Shown in pieces: positions 45,479 to 52,883 of a stretch of 64,000 bases of DNA (the first letter of the stretch is position 1; each line of letters begins with the position of its first letter). This DNA is from Oleiharenicola sp. (GTDB taxonomy: Bacteria; Verrucomicrobiota; Verrucomicrobiia; Opitutales; Opitutaceae): contig JANYDW010000070.1 in NCBI GenBank assembly GCA_025363455.1, forward strand, positions 1-64,000, written 5' to 3'. Below the pieces are notes generated by a model, which was not told where the DNA came from, made no database searches, and saw only the letters and a list, made by a program, of their open reading frames with translations. Both the position numbers and the translations under genes were made by a program.

Positions 45479-46225
45479 TCAGACAACCCGTTGGCGATTC
45501 AACGCCATCAGTTTCTCGAGCATCTCGTGTTCTGCGAGGTCCCCCGCCCACCCATAGGCGGCGAGGACAGCGGGGTTGAGTAGTTCCAAGTCTTCGCTGC
45601 GCGTGGCTCGAGCGATGGCGTGACGGTGTTCCTCCTGTGCGGAAGTGAGGGCGCTGAGTGCGGTGGCGGGTGGCCACGGAAAGGGGAAGGACTCCACGAG
45701 TTGCACAGGGTCAAGTCGCGTCCGTTGTGCGTGCCACCACGTGGTGAAGAGCGCTGACTGCAGCACGCCATGCGTGAAGTCGTCATCTCGCGCCGCGACG
45801 AGCAAGGTGGCATCGGGCAGCAGTTCCTCCTCGATCCAGCGCCAGTCGGGGGCGGAGGCATCCGCTGGCATAGCGAGGAAGCGTGACGCGCGCGCGAGGG
45901 CCCGGCGAAGGGCAGGCTGCGTGTGCGGGTTGAGCCACGCGTTGCGGGAGCGTTTTTGCAGAAGAGCAAAGGGCTGCTCGTAGAGCGCAGCTTCTTGCGC
46001 GGTGAAATGATCAGGGAAATCAATCTGCCAGCTCTCGGCTGGCGCTCCATTGATGATCGCGAGCCGCCGGCGCAGGACGTCCGAGTTGGGTCGGCCGCAG
46101 GTGTTGACCGCGGCGGCGAACTTCTCCGCCTGACGCGCGGTGAGGGTTGCCGGCGCCCATGCAGCCTCGCCGAGGAAGGCGAGGCCGGCGTTTTCCGGGA
46201 GTGGGTTGGGTGCGGGGTTCGTCAC
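45479..46225 (-). CDS. orphan C-terminal piece of a type IIG/MmeI-like DNA methyltransferase
   Basis: The 248-residue product resembles only the C-terminal target-recognition part of class IIG/DISARM-type methyltransferase proteins: NAGLAFLGEAAWAPATLTAR, then the signature CGRPNSDVLRRRLAIINGAP, WQIDFPDHFTAQEAALYEQP, and LVESFPFPWPP. No methyltransferase (NPPY) or nuclease part is present on either side. It is either a relic of a decayed restriction system or an independent DNA-recognition protein. Its open frame is intact and starts at an ATG. REPINs flank it on both sides. Confidence 0.65.
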   Translation of the reverse strand: MTNPAPNPLPENAGLAFLGEAAWAPATLTARQAEKFAAAVNTCGRPNSDVLRRRLAIINGAPAESWQIDFPDHFTAQEAALYEQPFALLQKRSRNAWLNPHTQPALRRALARASRFLAMPADASAPDWRWIEEELLPDATLLVAARDDDFTHGVLQSALFTTWWHAQRTRLDPVQLVESFPFPWPPATALSALTSAQEEHRHAIARATRSEDLELLNPAVLAAYGWAGDLAEHEMLEKLMALNRQRVV

Positions 46226-46316
46226 GGGGCGAGACTGTCTTCAGACTGGATTGTCATTCTGAACGTTGTGAAGAATCCAGCCTGACTTTTGTGGTGGTCG
46301 GATTGGCTGCTCGAAT

Positions 46317-46387
46317 GTGGGAACGGCTTTGCGCCTCGACGAGACTTGTTCTTCACGTGCAATGTCGGGGCTTAAAGCCCCTCCCAC
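46317..46387. repeat. REPIN (family A, GTGG foot)
   Basis: GTGGGAACGGCTTTGCGCCT (46317-46336) and GTCGGGGCTTAAAGCCCCTC (46364-46383) face each other across 23 bases. The flanks TCGAAT and ATTCGA extend the symmetry (46311-46393). It lies between the gene starting at 46225 and the end of recQ. Confidence 0.85.
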
Positions 46388-46400
46388 ATTCGAACCAAGG

Positions 46401-46428
46401 CCCGGCGGGATCAGCGGTCCCGCCCTAC
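46401..46428. repeat. single REP half (GTAG-GGCGGGACC family) 3' of recQ
   Basis: Read on the minus strand, GTAGGGCGGGACCGCTGATC continues CCGCCGGG, matching the REPIN inside metH at 39777-39856. It lies 13 bases from the preceding REPIN and 23 bases from the recQ stop. Confidence 0.78.
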
Positions 46429-46450
46429 AGTTTCTAGCAGCAGGCTCCGC

Positions 46451-48280
46451 TCAGTCGTTGAAGGTGATCCGGGGATTCGTCTGCAGGTAGGAGTCGATGG
46501 CCTCGGCGAAAATCGTGCCGAACTCGGCGCGCTTCTTTTCGCCGACGCCCGTAATGCCCTCCATCGCGGTGAGTCGGGTGGGGTAGTCGCGAGCCATCTG
46601 GCGGAGAGTGGCGTCACCAAAGACGACGTAGGCCGGCACCTTGCGCTCGTCGGCCAGGCGCTTGCGTAAGGCGCGCAGGTGCTCAAAAAGGATTTCATCG
46701 CAGGCGATGTCGCCCTCACGTCGGACGACTCGCCTGGCCTTGGGCAGGTCCATCGGCTTGGTGAGTGTGATGGGGGCGCGGGAGCGCAGCACGTCGCGAC
46801 CCTCGGGCGTGAGCTCGAGGGTCGCGAATTCGCCCTCGGCGACGGTTAAGTAGCCGAGACGCATCAGCTCGCGGCCGATAGCGGCCCAGGCCGGGCGGGG
46901 GAGGTCCTGGCCGATGCCAAAGGTGGTCAGGCGGTCGTGGCCCCAGCGCTGGATCTTCTCGGTGTCGGCGCCGGTGAGGACCTCGGTAATGTGGTTCATG
47001 CCCACGCTAAAATTGCCATGCTGCGCGATGCGGTAGACGCAGGAGAGGAATTTCTGGGCGACGACCGTGCCATCGTAGGTTTCGCGGGGTTCGAGGCAGT
47101 TGTCGCAGGCGCCACAGTTGTCGGACGGGAATTTCTCGCCGAAGTAGGCGAGCAGCTCGGCCCGGCGGCAACCGGCGCTCTCGGCGTAATGCACGATCTG
47201 GCGCAATTGGGCGCGGGCGACGGTCTGTTCGTGCTCGTTGGTGATCTCGGCGAGGAAGTGGGTCTGTTTCGCGATGTCGCCGGCGCTAAAGAGCAGGAGG
47301 CAGTCCCCCGGCAGGCCGTCACGCCCGGCGCGCCCGGTTTCCTGGTAGTAGCCCTCGATGTTTTTCGGCAGGTCGTGATGGATGATCCAGCGGACGTTGG
47401 GCTTGTTGATGCCCATACCGAAGGCGATGGTCGCGCAAATGATGCGGGTCTCATCCCGGAGGAAAAGGTCCTGGTTGCGGGTGCGCTCGGCGGCGTCGAG
47501 GCCGGCGTGGTAGGGACGGGCGAGGAAGCCGCGGCCCGCGAGCGACTCAGCCACGCGTTCGGCGGTGGCGCGGCTGGCGCAATAGATGATGCCACTCTCG
47601 TGTTCGCGCTGGCGGACGAAGTTAAGGATCTGTTTCGCCGGCTGGTCCTTGGGGACGACGCGGTAGGAGAGATTGGGGCGGTTGAAGCTGGCGACAAAGG
47701 TGGCGGGGTCGCGGAGCTTCAGGTGCTTGACGATGTCCGTGCGGACGCGGCCGGTCGCGGTGGCGGTGAGGGCCATCACGGGCACGCTCGGGAGCAGGTC
47801 GCGGAGCTTGGCGATCTGGCGGTATTCAGGACGAAAATCGTGGCCCCACTCGGAGATGCAGTGAGCCTCGTCGATAGCGAGGGCGGTGACATTCCACGCC
47901 TTCAGGTTTTCCTGCCAATTGTCGAGCATCAGGCGCTCGGGGGCAACGTAGAGCAGGCGCCACTCGCCGCGGTGCAAGCCGCGCAGACGGGAGCGCGATT
48001 CGTCGGCAGCAAGAGTGGAATTCAGGTACGTGGCGGCAACGCCGGCGGCCTGGAGCTGGTCCACCTGATCTTTCATCAGCGCGATGAGCGGCGAGACGAC
48101 GACGGTAAGTCCCGGCCGGAGCAGGGCGGGGAGCTGGAAGCAGAGCGACTTGCCGCCGCCGGTGGGCAGGAGGGCGAAGACATCGCGGCCAGCGAGTGAG
48201 GCCTCGATGATCTCACGTTGCAGCGGATGGAAGCTGCTGTAGCCGAAGGTAGACTTGAGGGTGAGGAGAAGGTCGTCCAC
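46451..48280 (-). CDS. recQ: ATP-dependent DNA helicase RecQ
   Basis: The protein has 609 residues if it starts at the GTG at 48280 (VDDLLLTLKSTFGYSSF), the same length as E. coli RecQ. Helicase motifs are intact: Walker A PTGGGKSLCFQ, motif II AIDEAHCISEWGHDF, motif IV/V (IICATIAFGMGINKPNVRWI) and motif VI QETGRAGRDGLPG. The zinc-binding Cys cluster CRRAELL to NCGACDNC follows, then the winged helix and a C-terminal HRDC domain (LADERKVPAYVVFGDATLRQ). A longer frame upstream to 48451 reads through a REPIN and is not the true start. RecQ unwinds 3'-5' in recombination and repair. Confidence 0.93.
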   Translation of the reverse strand: MDDLLLTLKSTFGYSSFHPLQREIIEASLAGRDVFALLPTGGGKSLCFQLPALLRPGLTVVVSPLIALMKDQVDQLQAAGVAATYLNSTLAADESRSRLRGLHRGEWRLLYVAPERLMLDNWQENLKAWNVTALAIDEAHCISEWGHDFRPEYRQIAKLRDLLPSVPVMALTATATGRVRTDIVKHLKLRDPATFVASFNRPNLSYRVVPKDQPAKQILNFVRQREHESGIIYCASRATAERVAESLAGRGFLARPYHAGLDAAERTRNQDLFLRDETRIICATIAFGMGINKPNVRWIIHHDLPKNIEGYYQETGRAGRDGLPGDCLLLFSAGDIAKQTHFLAEITNEHEQTVARAQLRQIVHYAESAGCRRAELLAYFGEKFPSDNCGACDNCLEPRETYDGTVVAQKFLSCVYRIAQHGNFSVGMNHITEVLTGADTEKIQRWGHDRLTTFGIGQDLPRPAWAAIGRELMRLGYLTVAEGEFATLELTPEGRDVLRSRAPITLTKPMDLPKARRVVRREGDIACDEILFEHLRALRKRLADERKVPAYVVFGDATLRQMARDYPTRLTAMEGITGVGEKKRAEFGTIFAEAIDSYLQTNPRITFND

Positions 48281-48376
48281 AAAAACGTCCAGAGTGCGTG
48301 ACGGCCCGTGCGCACAGCAAGCCCGCAGCGGCGTCCCGAGGCGAGCTGATTTTGGGTGACGCCTCAGGGTTCGAAT

Positions 48377-48449
48377 GTGGGAGGGGCTTTTTGCCCCGAC
48401 ATGATGGCAGCTGTGTATGCGTAACGTCGGGGCATAAAGCCCCTCCCAC
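48377..48449. repeat. REPIN (family A, GTGG foot) upstream of recQ
   Basis: GTGGGAGGGGCTTTTTGCCC (48377-48396) and GTCGGGGCATAAAGCCCCTC (48426-48445) face each other across 25 bases, with TCGAAT on the left flank. It occupies the space between the YcaQ-like gene and recQ, so it is in or near the recQ promoter/leader. Confidence 0.87.
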
Positions 48450-48481
48450 ATTTCAGACCGAAGGCCGTTCGAGGGCCGGCT

Positions 48482-49633
48482 TTATTTCAGACCTAACCAG
48501 CGGGCGAGGGCGGAGATGGCTTTGGCAACCTGGTGTCCGCGCTTCACGGAGCGGGACATGACGCGCAGCCGGCCGGCGGGACGGTCGGCCTTGGGGTCAA
48601 GGTGGCCGACGAGTTCCGTGCCGGCGAGCACAGGCAGGGCGTAGTAGCCGCGTTTCCGCTTGGTGGGCGGGGTGTAGACTTCCCAGGTGTAGTCGTAATT
48701 CCAGAGGGCGGAGGTGACGCGGCGGTCGTAGATGAGGGGATCCAGTGGGGCTAGAAGCACCACTGGTGTTGCTGGTTGAGGGCTGAGAGTTGAGAGATCG
48801 AGCAGAGGCAAATCGGTGAGCAGGCAGTAGAGGGTGGGGCAGCCCTCGACGGTGATGGCTTGGACGAGGTCGGCGACGTGGGGGAGCTCATCGCGTTTGA
48901 GCGGAGTGAGGCGGCGCTGGCGGAGCTTGAGCAAGACTGACCAGCGGGCGGTTTCGGCCTTCGTAGGCTCGGGCAGGCGAAGAATTTTCGGGGGCAGGAC
49001 GCGCTCGGGCAGGTCATAGTAACGGCGGTTGCTTTCGCTGCGCCGCGTGATGAGCAGCTGGCCGTGAAAAAAGTGTTTTTGCAGCGTGGCCTTGGCGAGA
49101 GTCGCGGCGCCCCAGACCGAGCGGGCCCGGCCGGAGTCGGCAAAGTCCTCGGAACTGAGCGGACCACGGGCGGTGAGCTCGGCGAAGAGGTGGGTGGAGA
49201 ATTCCTTTTGCTTGGGCGTGAGCCGACCCGACCAGGCGCCATTGCGACGGGTGCGGTGGCGCATCTCAGATTGCAGGTGCGGCCAGGCATCGAGGGTCAA
49301 AGCCACGAGCGTGTGGTCGGAGGGCAGGTGATGCTCGAAGGCCATGCGGGCGGCGGCGGGTAACACACCCCGGCGCTCCGCGCCACCCCTCTCGAGAGGG
49401 GACTTTCCGGAAAAATCACCGTGGAGGTGCCGCATCAGGGCGCCCTCGCGGTAGTCGCGGACGCGGTTGCGCAGGATCAGGTCGTGCATCCGGCCGCAGA
49501 CATTGATCGGGTCGATCTGGATGTAGCCGTGATGGGCGAGCGCAGTGGCGATGTCGGGAGCGGGTTCATCAAGCAGCAGCGCCCGGCGCATGAACCGGCG
49601 GGCGGTGGCGGCATCGAGGTGGAGTGGGGTCAT
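48482..49633 (-). CDS. YcaQ-like winged-helix DNA-glycosylase-family protein
   Basis: The 383-residue protein belongs to the HTH_42/YcaQ family: DAATARRFMRRALLLDEPAP, GYIQIDPINVCGRMHDLILR, FEHHLPSDHTLVALTLDAWP, YYDLPERVLPP and the C-terminal FSAL-like TSALWNYDYTWEVYTPPTKR. E. coli YcaQ unhooks DNA interstrand crosslinks; the conserved catalytic region (typically QxQ/QxD-like YIQID) is present. Two repeat-derived insertions lie in frame: about residues 77-91 (SPLERGGAERRGVLP), and the TLSPQPATPV region (CTGAGAG heptads). The start at 49633 (MTPLHLD) excludes an upstream frame made of repeats. Confidence 0.83.
   Translation of the reverse strand: MTPLHLDAATARRFMRRALLLDEPAPDIATALAHHGYIQIDPINVCGRMHDLILRNRVRDYREGALMRHLHGDFSGKSPLERGGAERRGVLPAAARMAFEHHLPSDHTLVALTLDAWPHLQSEMRHRTRRNGAWSGRLTPKQKEFSTHLFAELTARGPLSSEDFADSGRARSVWGAATLAKATLQKHFFHGQLLITRRSESNRRYYDLPERVLPPKILRLPEPTKAETARWSVLLKLRQRRLTPLKRDELPHVADLVQAITVEGCPTLYCLLTDLPLLDLSTLSPQPATPVVLLAPLDPLIYDRRVTSALWNYDYTWEVYTPPTKRKRGYYALPVLAGTELVGHLDPKADRPAGRLRVMSRSVKRGHQVAKAISALARWLGLK
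49363..49405. repeat. ACACACCCCG palindromic repeat arm inside the YcaQ-like gene
   Basis: ACACACCCCGGCGCTCCGCG continues CCACCCCTC and GAGAGGGGACTT. It matches the left arm of the element at 57527-57568. Read on the minus strand it encodes SPLERGGAERRGVLP, so the gene has absorbed it in frame. Confidence 0.82.
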
Positions 49634-49734
49634 GCGCAAGATGAAGGAATGGCCACAAAAAACACAAAAAACACAAAGTAAAGATCCCCGGAGCAAGCTC
49701 CGGGGCATTCCGCCAAGTCCCCTCGTTTGGTTTT

Positions 49735-49793
49735 GTGGGAGCGACCTTGGTCGCGATTCGTTCACCAAACATCGCGTGCAAGCACGCTGCCAC
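49735..49793. repeat. REPIN, hairpin core GCGACC-TT-GGTCGC (family C)
   Basis: GTGGGAGCGACCTTGGTCGC (49735-49754) faces ATCGCGTGCAAGCACGCTGC (49771-49790), whose inverse starts GTGGCAGCGTGC. Both halves have a GTGG foot and a TT loop, but the stems differ (GCGACC versus GCGTGC), so this pair mixes two subtypes. It lies between the YcaQ-like gene start and a minus-strand gene end. Confidence 0.75.
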
Positions 49794-49821
49794 CCACCCA
49801 GTCCAAGCCCGGAGCAGGCTC

Positions 49822-49844
49822 CGGGGTATTGGACCCACAGCGAA
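49822..49844. repeat. inverse copy of the 23-base repeat at 31563
   Basis: On the minus strand this reads TTCGCTGTGGGTCCAATACC followed by CCG, identical to 31563-31585. The adjacent palindrome CCCGGAGCAGGCTCCGGGG (49808-49826) partly overlaps it; CCCCGGAGCAAGCTCCGGGG at 49687-49706 is a close relative. Confidence 0.72.
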
Positions 49845-49845
49845 T

Positions 49846-49872
49846 AAAAAGCCGCACCAAGGTGGTGCGGCT
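49846..49872 (-). terminator. terminator of the coiled-coil gene at 49897
   Basis: AGCCGCACCA and the inverse GGTGCGGCT form a strong stem around a short loop. On the minus strand it is followed by TTTTT (complement of 49846-49850). It lies 25 bases downstream of the stop at 49897. Confidence 0.85.
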
Positions 49873-49896
49873 GGGAGAGGGGAAGGGTCGAAACGA

Positions 49897-50745
49897 TTAC
49901 TTCTTCGGCGCGTTGGCCTGGATTTCCGTGAGGCGCTTGTCGAGGGCGTTCATTTCCCCGACGAGGCGCTCCTCGATCTTCTTGCGCTCGGAGCTGTTGA
50001 CGATGCTCAAGTTGGAGGCGTCACGCACGATGTTGGCGGGCAGGGAGAGGAGACGGGTAATGATACCCTGATCCTTGAAGCTGCTGAGGTAGAGGGCGGT
50101 GATCTCGTGAGAGAGCTTCATCGAGTCCTGGGCCACGGCTTGCGAGGTGAGGAGCTGGTTGTTCAGCTCCTGATTGCGGGACATCTCGGAGGTCAATACG
50201 CCGCTGATCTGGTCGGAAATGCGTGTGCTGTAGCCCTGGATGGATTCGCGGGTGAGGTTCTGGTCCTTGGACATCTCGGCGAGGATGGGGGAAATTTTCT
50301 CGGCCATGCGGCTGGAGACCTTGTCGACCTGTTCGTTCTGGAGCTTCTCGGCTTCCTCGGGGCTCTTTGGGAGCGGGTTGTAGGGCTGCACTTTCTTGGC
50401 GATGGCCTCAGCGAGGGCGTTGACTTTCTCGGCGTTGAGCTTGGCGACCTCTTCCTCGGTCATGAAGACGTCGGCGGCGCGCTTGGAGATGGCGTCCTTG
50501 AGCAGCTGGTTGACTGACTCGATGTGGCGGCGGGTTTCCTCGGCCGAGGCCTTCATCTCGGCGGCGGTCTGCTCGCGCAACGCGGCCAGATCAGCCTGTT
50601 GCTTCGCGGCCATCTCGGTGGCCATTTTCTGGTTGAACCAGAAAGCGACGCCAAGGATCAGGGCGGCGGTGAGGATAATCGCAGGGAGTTGGTCTTTTAA
50701 CTTTTGCCACATGGTGTGTAACGGGTTTGGTGGGTGCTCGGACAT
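49897..50745 (-). CDS. membrane-anchored coiled-coil protein, unknown
   Basis: The 282-residue protein has one N-terminal transmembrane helix (LPAIILTAALILGVAFW) and a long helical, charged part with coiled-coil heptads (MAAKQQADLAALREQTAAEM, RISDQISGVLTSEMSRNQEL). It ends in a short basic region (ERKKIEERLVGEMNALDKRL). No known family is recognised. The start may be 50745 (MSEHPPN) or 50712 (MWQKLKD). A terminator directly downstream makes it a single-gene unit. Confidence 0.75.
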   Translation of the reverse strand: MSEHPPNPLHTMWQKLKDQLPAIILTAALILGVAFWFNQKMATEMAAKQQADLAALREQTAAEMKASAEETRRHIESVNQLLKDAISKRAADVFMTEEEVAKLNAEKVNALAEAIAKKVQPYNPLPKSPEEAEKLQNEQVDKVSSRMAEKISPILAEMSKDQNLTRESIQGYSTRISDQISGVLTSEMSRNQELNNQLLTSQAVAQDSMKLSHEITALYLSSFKDQGIITRLLSLPANIVRDASNLSIVNSSERKKIEERLVGEMNALDKRLTEIQANAPKK

Positions 50746-50803
50746 GCCTAGCAGGTGTTAGTTCAAAAGCAAATCCTCCCTTAACAGCCTCAACTGAACG
50801 GAA

Positions 50804-51097
50804 ATGAGCCTAAACCGCTACGAGCAAGCTATCTTTGATTATTGGGAGAAACAGACGGACGAGCGCCGGCACTGGATCGCCAAGGTCACGGAAATGACCC
50901 GTGCTCAACCGGCCGCCGAGGCCGCCCGGCCTCTGGAGCGCGAGTTGTGGGAATATTTTCTCGAACGACGCGAACACGTGCCGCAATTGCGGGGTCTAGA
51001 GGGTATGCCACGCGTGAGTCTGCTAAATTTGGCTGAGCACCTGCTACGCCTGTGGGGGCCACCGCCCAAGCCGCGCAAACCAGGCGGCCAACCCTGA
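50804..51097 (+). CDS. small protein, unknown
   Basis: The 97-residue product is mostly helical: YEQAIFDYWEKQTDERRHWI, LERELWEYFLERREHVPQLR and SLLNLAEHLLRLW, followed by a Pro/Lys-rich tail. No signal peptide or known motif is seen. Consistent codon composition supports it as a gene. It lies divergently from the coiled-coil gene and 99 bases before the PIN-PhoH gene. Confidence 0.6.
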   Translation: MSLNRYEQAIFDYWEKQTDERRHWIAKVTEMTRAQPAAEAARPLERELWEYFLERREHVPQLRGLEGMPRVSLLNLAEHLLRLWGPPPKPRKPGGQP

Positions 51098-51196
51098 CGG
51101 CGGTGGGTCGTCACCTGAACTTTTCACATATTTGCAATTACTGCATTTACAAAACGACCAAGAGGATACATTCCATATTCACAAGTTATCCACTCG

Positions 51197-52723
51197 ATGG
51201 AAAACACTACCAGCTCGGTTGAGCAACCACCGCAGCGTCACGTTGAAGTAAGGGCCAAGACTTACGTTCTGGATACCAACGTCCTGCTGCACGATCCGCA
51301 ATCCATCTTCAAATTTGAAGATAACAACCTCGCCATACCGGTTGAGGTGCTCGAGGAGCTCGACGCCATCAAGGGCGAGCAGTCCACTGAGCGCGGTCGC
51401 AATGCCCGCCGCGTGCACCGCATCCTCCAGGAACTTCTGCCGGACTCCCGTTCCATGCATGAAGGTGTCAAGCTCCCCAATGGCGGCACTCTCTCCGTCA
51501 TCATCAATCGTTACCTGGTCGAGAACAACTGGTCGTCGCCCGCCATGCAGCGCCTGCGCGCCGTGCTCTCGGACTTCACCAAGAAGGACAACCGCATCAT
51601 CGCCTCCGCGTTGTTCGTCCAGGAAACCTTTCCACCGCCGACCATCCTCGTCACCAAGGACGTCAATGTGCAGCTCAAAGCCCGCGCCGTCGGCCTTGAG
51701 GCCCAGGATTACCTCAACGACAAGGTGCCCGAGGCCGTCAGTGACGACGATTCCTACCAGACCGTCACCCTCGACGTCTACGAGATGCAGCGCTTCTGTT
51801 CCGAGGGTGAGCTGGAACTCGGCGAGGACGTCGCGAAAAAACTCTACCTCAACGAATACGTCCTGCTCATGACGCCCGAGGGCAAGACGATGCCCGGCCG
51901 CTACTATGGCGCCAACATCGTGCGCCGCCTGCAGCTGCCGGATTTCGTCAAGGCCCCCGGCGGCATCCCGATCCGCCCGCGCAACCTCGAGCAGCAGTTC
52001 TTCGTCGACGCCCTCATGGACGACAGCATCTCGCTCGTCACCTGCTTCGGCAAGGCCGGCACGGGCAAGACCCTGCTCTCTACCGCCTGCGCACTTTTTC
52101 AAACGACAGACGAACGTTCCATCTACGACGGGCTCTCGATTTCGCGCCCGGTCATCGCGCTCGGCAAGGACATCGGCTTCCTCCCCGGCACGCTCGAGGA
52201 GAAAATGAAACCCTGGCTGCAGCCCTACCATGACGCGCTTGAGGTGCTTATGCCCTCAAAGCCGCAGAAGGAGCCGCAGTTCGTCAGCAAGAAGACCGGC
52301 AAGAAAAAGAAGAAGCACGATGACGTGATGGCGATGATGAGTTCACCGCAGCCATCGCATGGCGGGGGCAACGGCCTGCCGCCGATGAAGCCCTACGAGC
52401 GTCTCATCAAGAACGGCGTCGTCGAAATCGAGGCGCTCTGCTTCATTCGCGGCCGCTCGATCGCCCGCCGGTTTTTCATTTTGGACGAAGCCCAGCAGCT
52501 TACGCCCCACGAGGTGAAGACGGTCATTACCCGCATTGCCGAGAGCTCGAAGCTCGTTCTCATCGGCGATCCGGCGCAGATCGACAACCCTTACGTGGAC
52601 TCGCGTAGCAATGGCCTCGTGTATTGCCACAACCGGATGAAGGGCCACGCCCTCGCCGCTCACGTGAAGCTGTCGAAGGGCGAGCGCTCCAAGCTCGCCG
52701 AGCTCGCGGCCGACTTGTTGTAA
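51197..52723 (+). CDS. PIN-PhoH fusion protein (RNase/ATPase)
   Basis: The 508-residue protein joins an N-terminal PIN nuclease domain (TYVLDTNVLLHDP, then DNRIIASALF with acidic residues) to a C-terminal PhoH ATPase. The ATPase has Walker A CFGKAGTGKTLLST, Walker B RFFILDEAQQLTPHE, and GDPAQIDNPYVDSRSNGLVY. A Lys-rich insert (KKTGKKKKKHDD) lies between Walker motifs. PIN-PhoH proteins are thought to unwind and cleave RNA. The start at 51197 directly precedes MENTTSS; no clear SD is seen. A hairpin lies downstream. Confidence 0.9.
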   Translation: MENTTSSVEQPPQRHVEVRAKTYVLDTNVLLHDPQSIFKFEDNNLAIPVEVLEELDAIKGEQSTERGRNARRVHRILQELLPDSRSMHEGVKLPNGGTLSVIINRYLVENNWSSPAMQRLRAVLSDFTKKDNRIIASALFVQETFPPPTILVTKDVNVQLKARAVGLEAQDYLNDKVPEAVSDDDSYQTVTLDVYEMQRFCSEGELELGEDVAKKLYLNEYVLLMTPEGKTMPGRYYGANIVRRLQLPDFVKAPGGIPIRPRNLEQQFFVDALMDDSISLVTCFGKAGTGKTLLSTACALFQTTDERSIYDGLSISRPVIALGKDIGFLPGTLEEKMKPWLQPYHDALEVLMPSKPQKEPQFVSKKTGKKKKKHDDVMAMMSSPQPSHGGGNGLPPMKPYERLIKNGVVEIEALCFIRGRSIARRFFILDEAQQLTPHEVKTVITRIAESSKLVLIGDPAQIDNPYVDSRSNGLVYCHNRMKGHALAAHVKLSKGERSKLAELAADLL

Positions 52724-52748
52724 GCCGCCCCCTTGCAGTTAAAGGTGG

Positions 52749-52770
52749 AACGCACTGACCTCAGTGCGTT
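52749..52770 (+). terminator. hairpin after the PIN-PhoH gene
   Basis: AACGCACTGA and TCAGTGCGTT form a perfect 10-bp stem with a CC loop, 26 bases after the stop. The following sequence (GATTTGAG) has only a weak T-tract, so termination is likely but less certain. The next feature is a REPIN. Confidence 0.6.
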
Positions 52771-52795
52771 GATTTGAGGATCGCTGATCGAAATT

Positions 52796-52866
52796 GCAGG
52801 AGGGGCTTTACGCCCCGACCAAACGCACCGTTGCCTGTTGGGTCGGGGCGTAAAGCCCCTTCCTAC
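52796..52866. repeat. REPIN (family A, best-preserved copy)
   Basis: GCAGGAGGGGCTTTACGCCC (52796-52815) and GTCGGGGCGTAAAGCCCCTT (52842-52861) face each other across 22 bases, with the symmetry extended by TCGAAATTG on the left and CAATCGA on the right. It lies between the convergent PIN-PhoH and HEAT genes. The left half matches the REP next to the RAYT gene at 61948 in all but one base. Confidence 0.9.
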
Positions 52867-52883
52867 AATCGAGCCTCGCATCC

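Noticed and set aside
46937-48199. 420-codon plus-strand frame opposite recQ
   Set aside because: recQ has all helicase motifs; this is its antisense shadow.
48281-48451. N-terminal extension of RecQ
   Set aside because: It is the translation of a REPIN, and the remaining protein already has the normal RecQ length.
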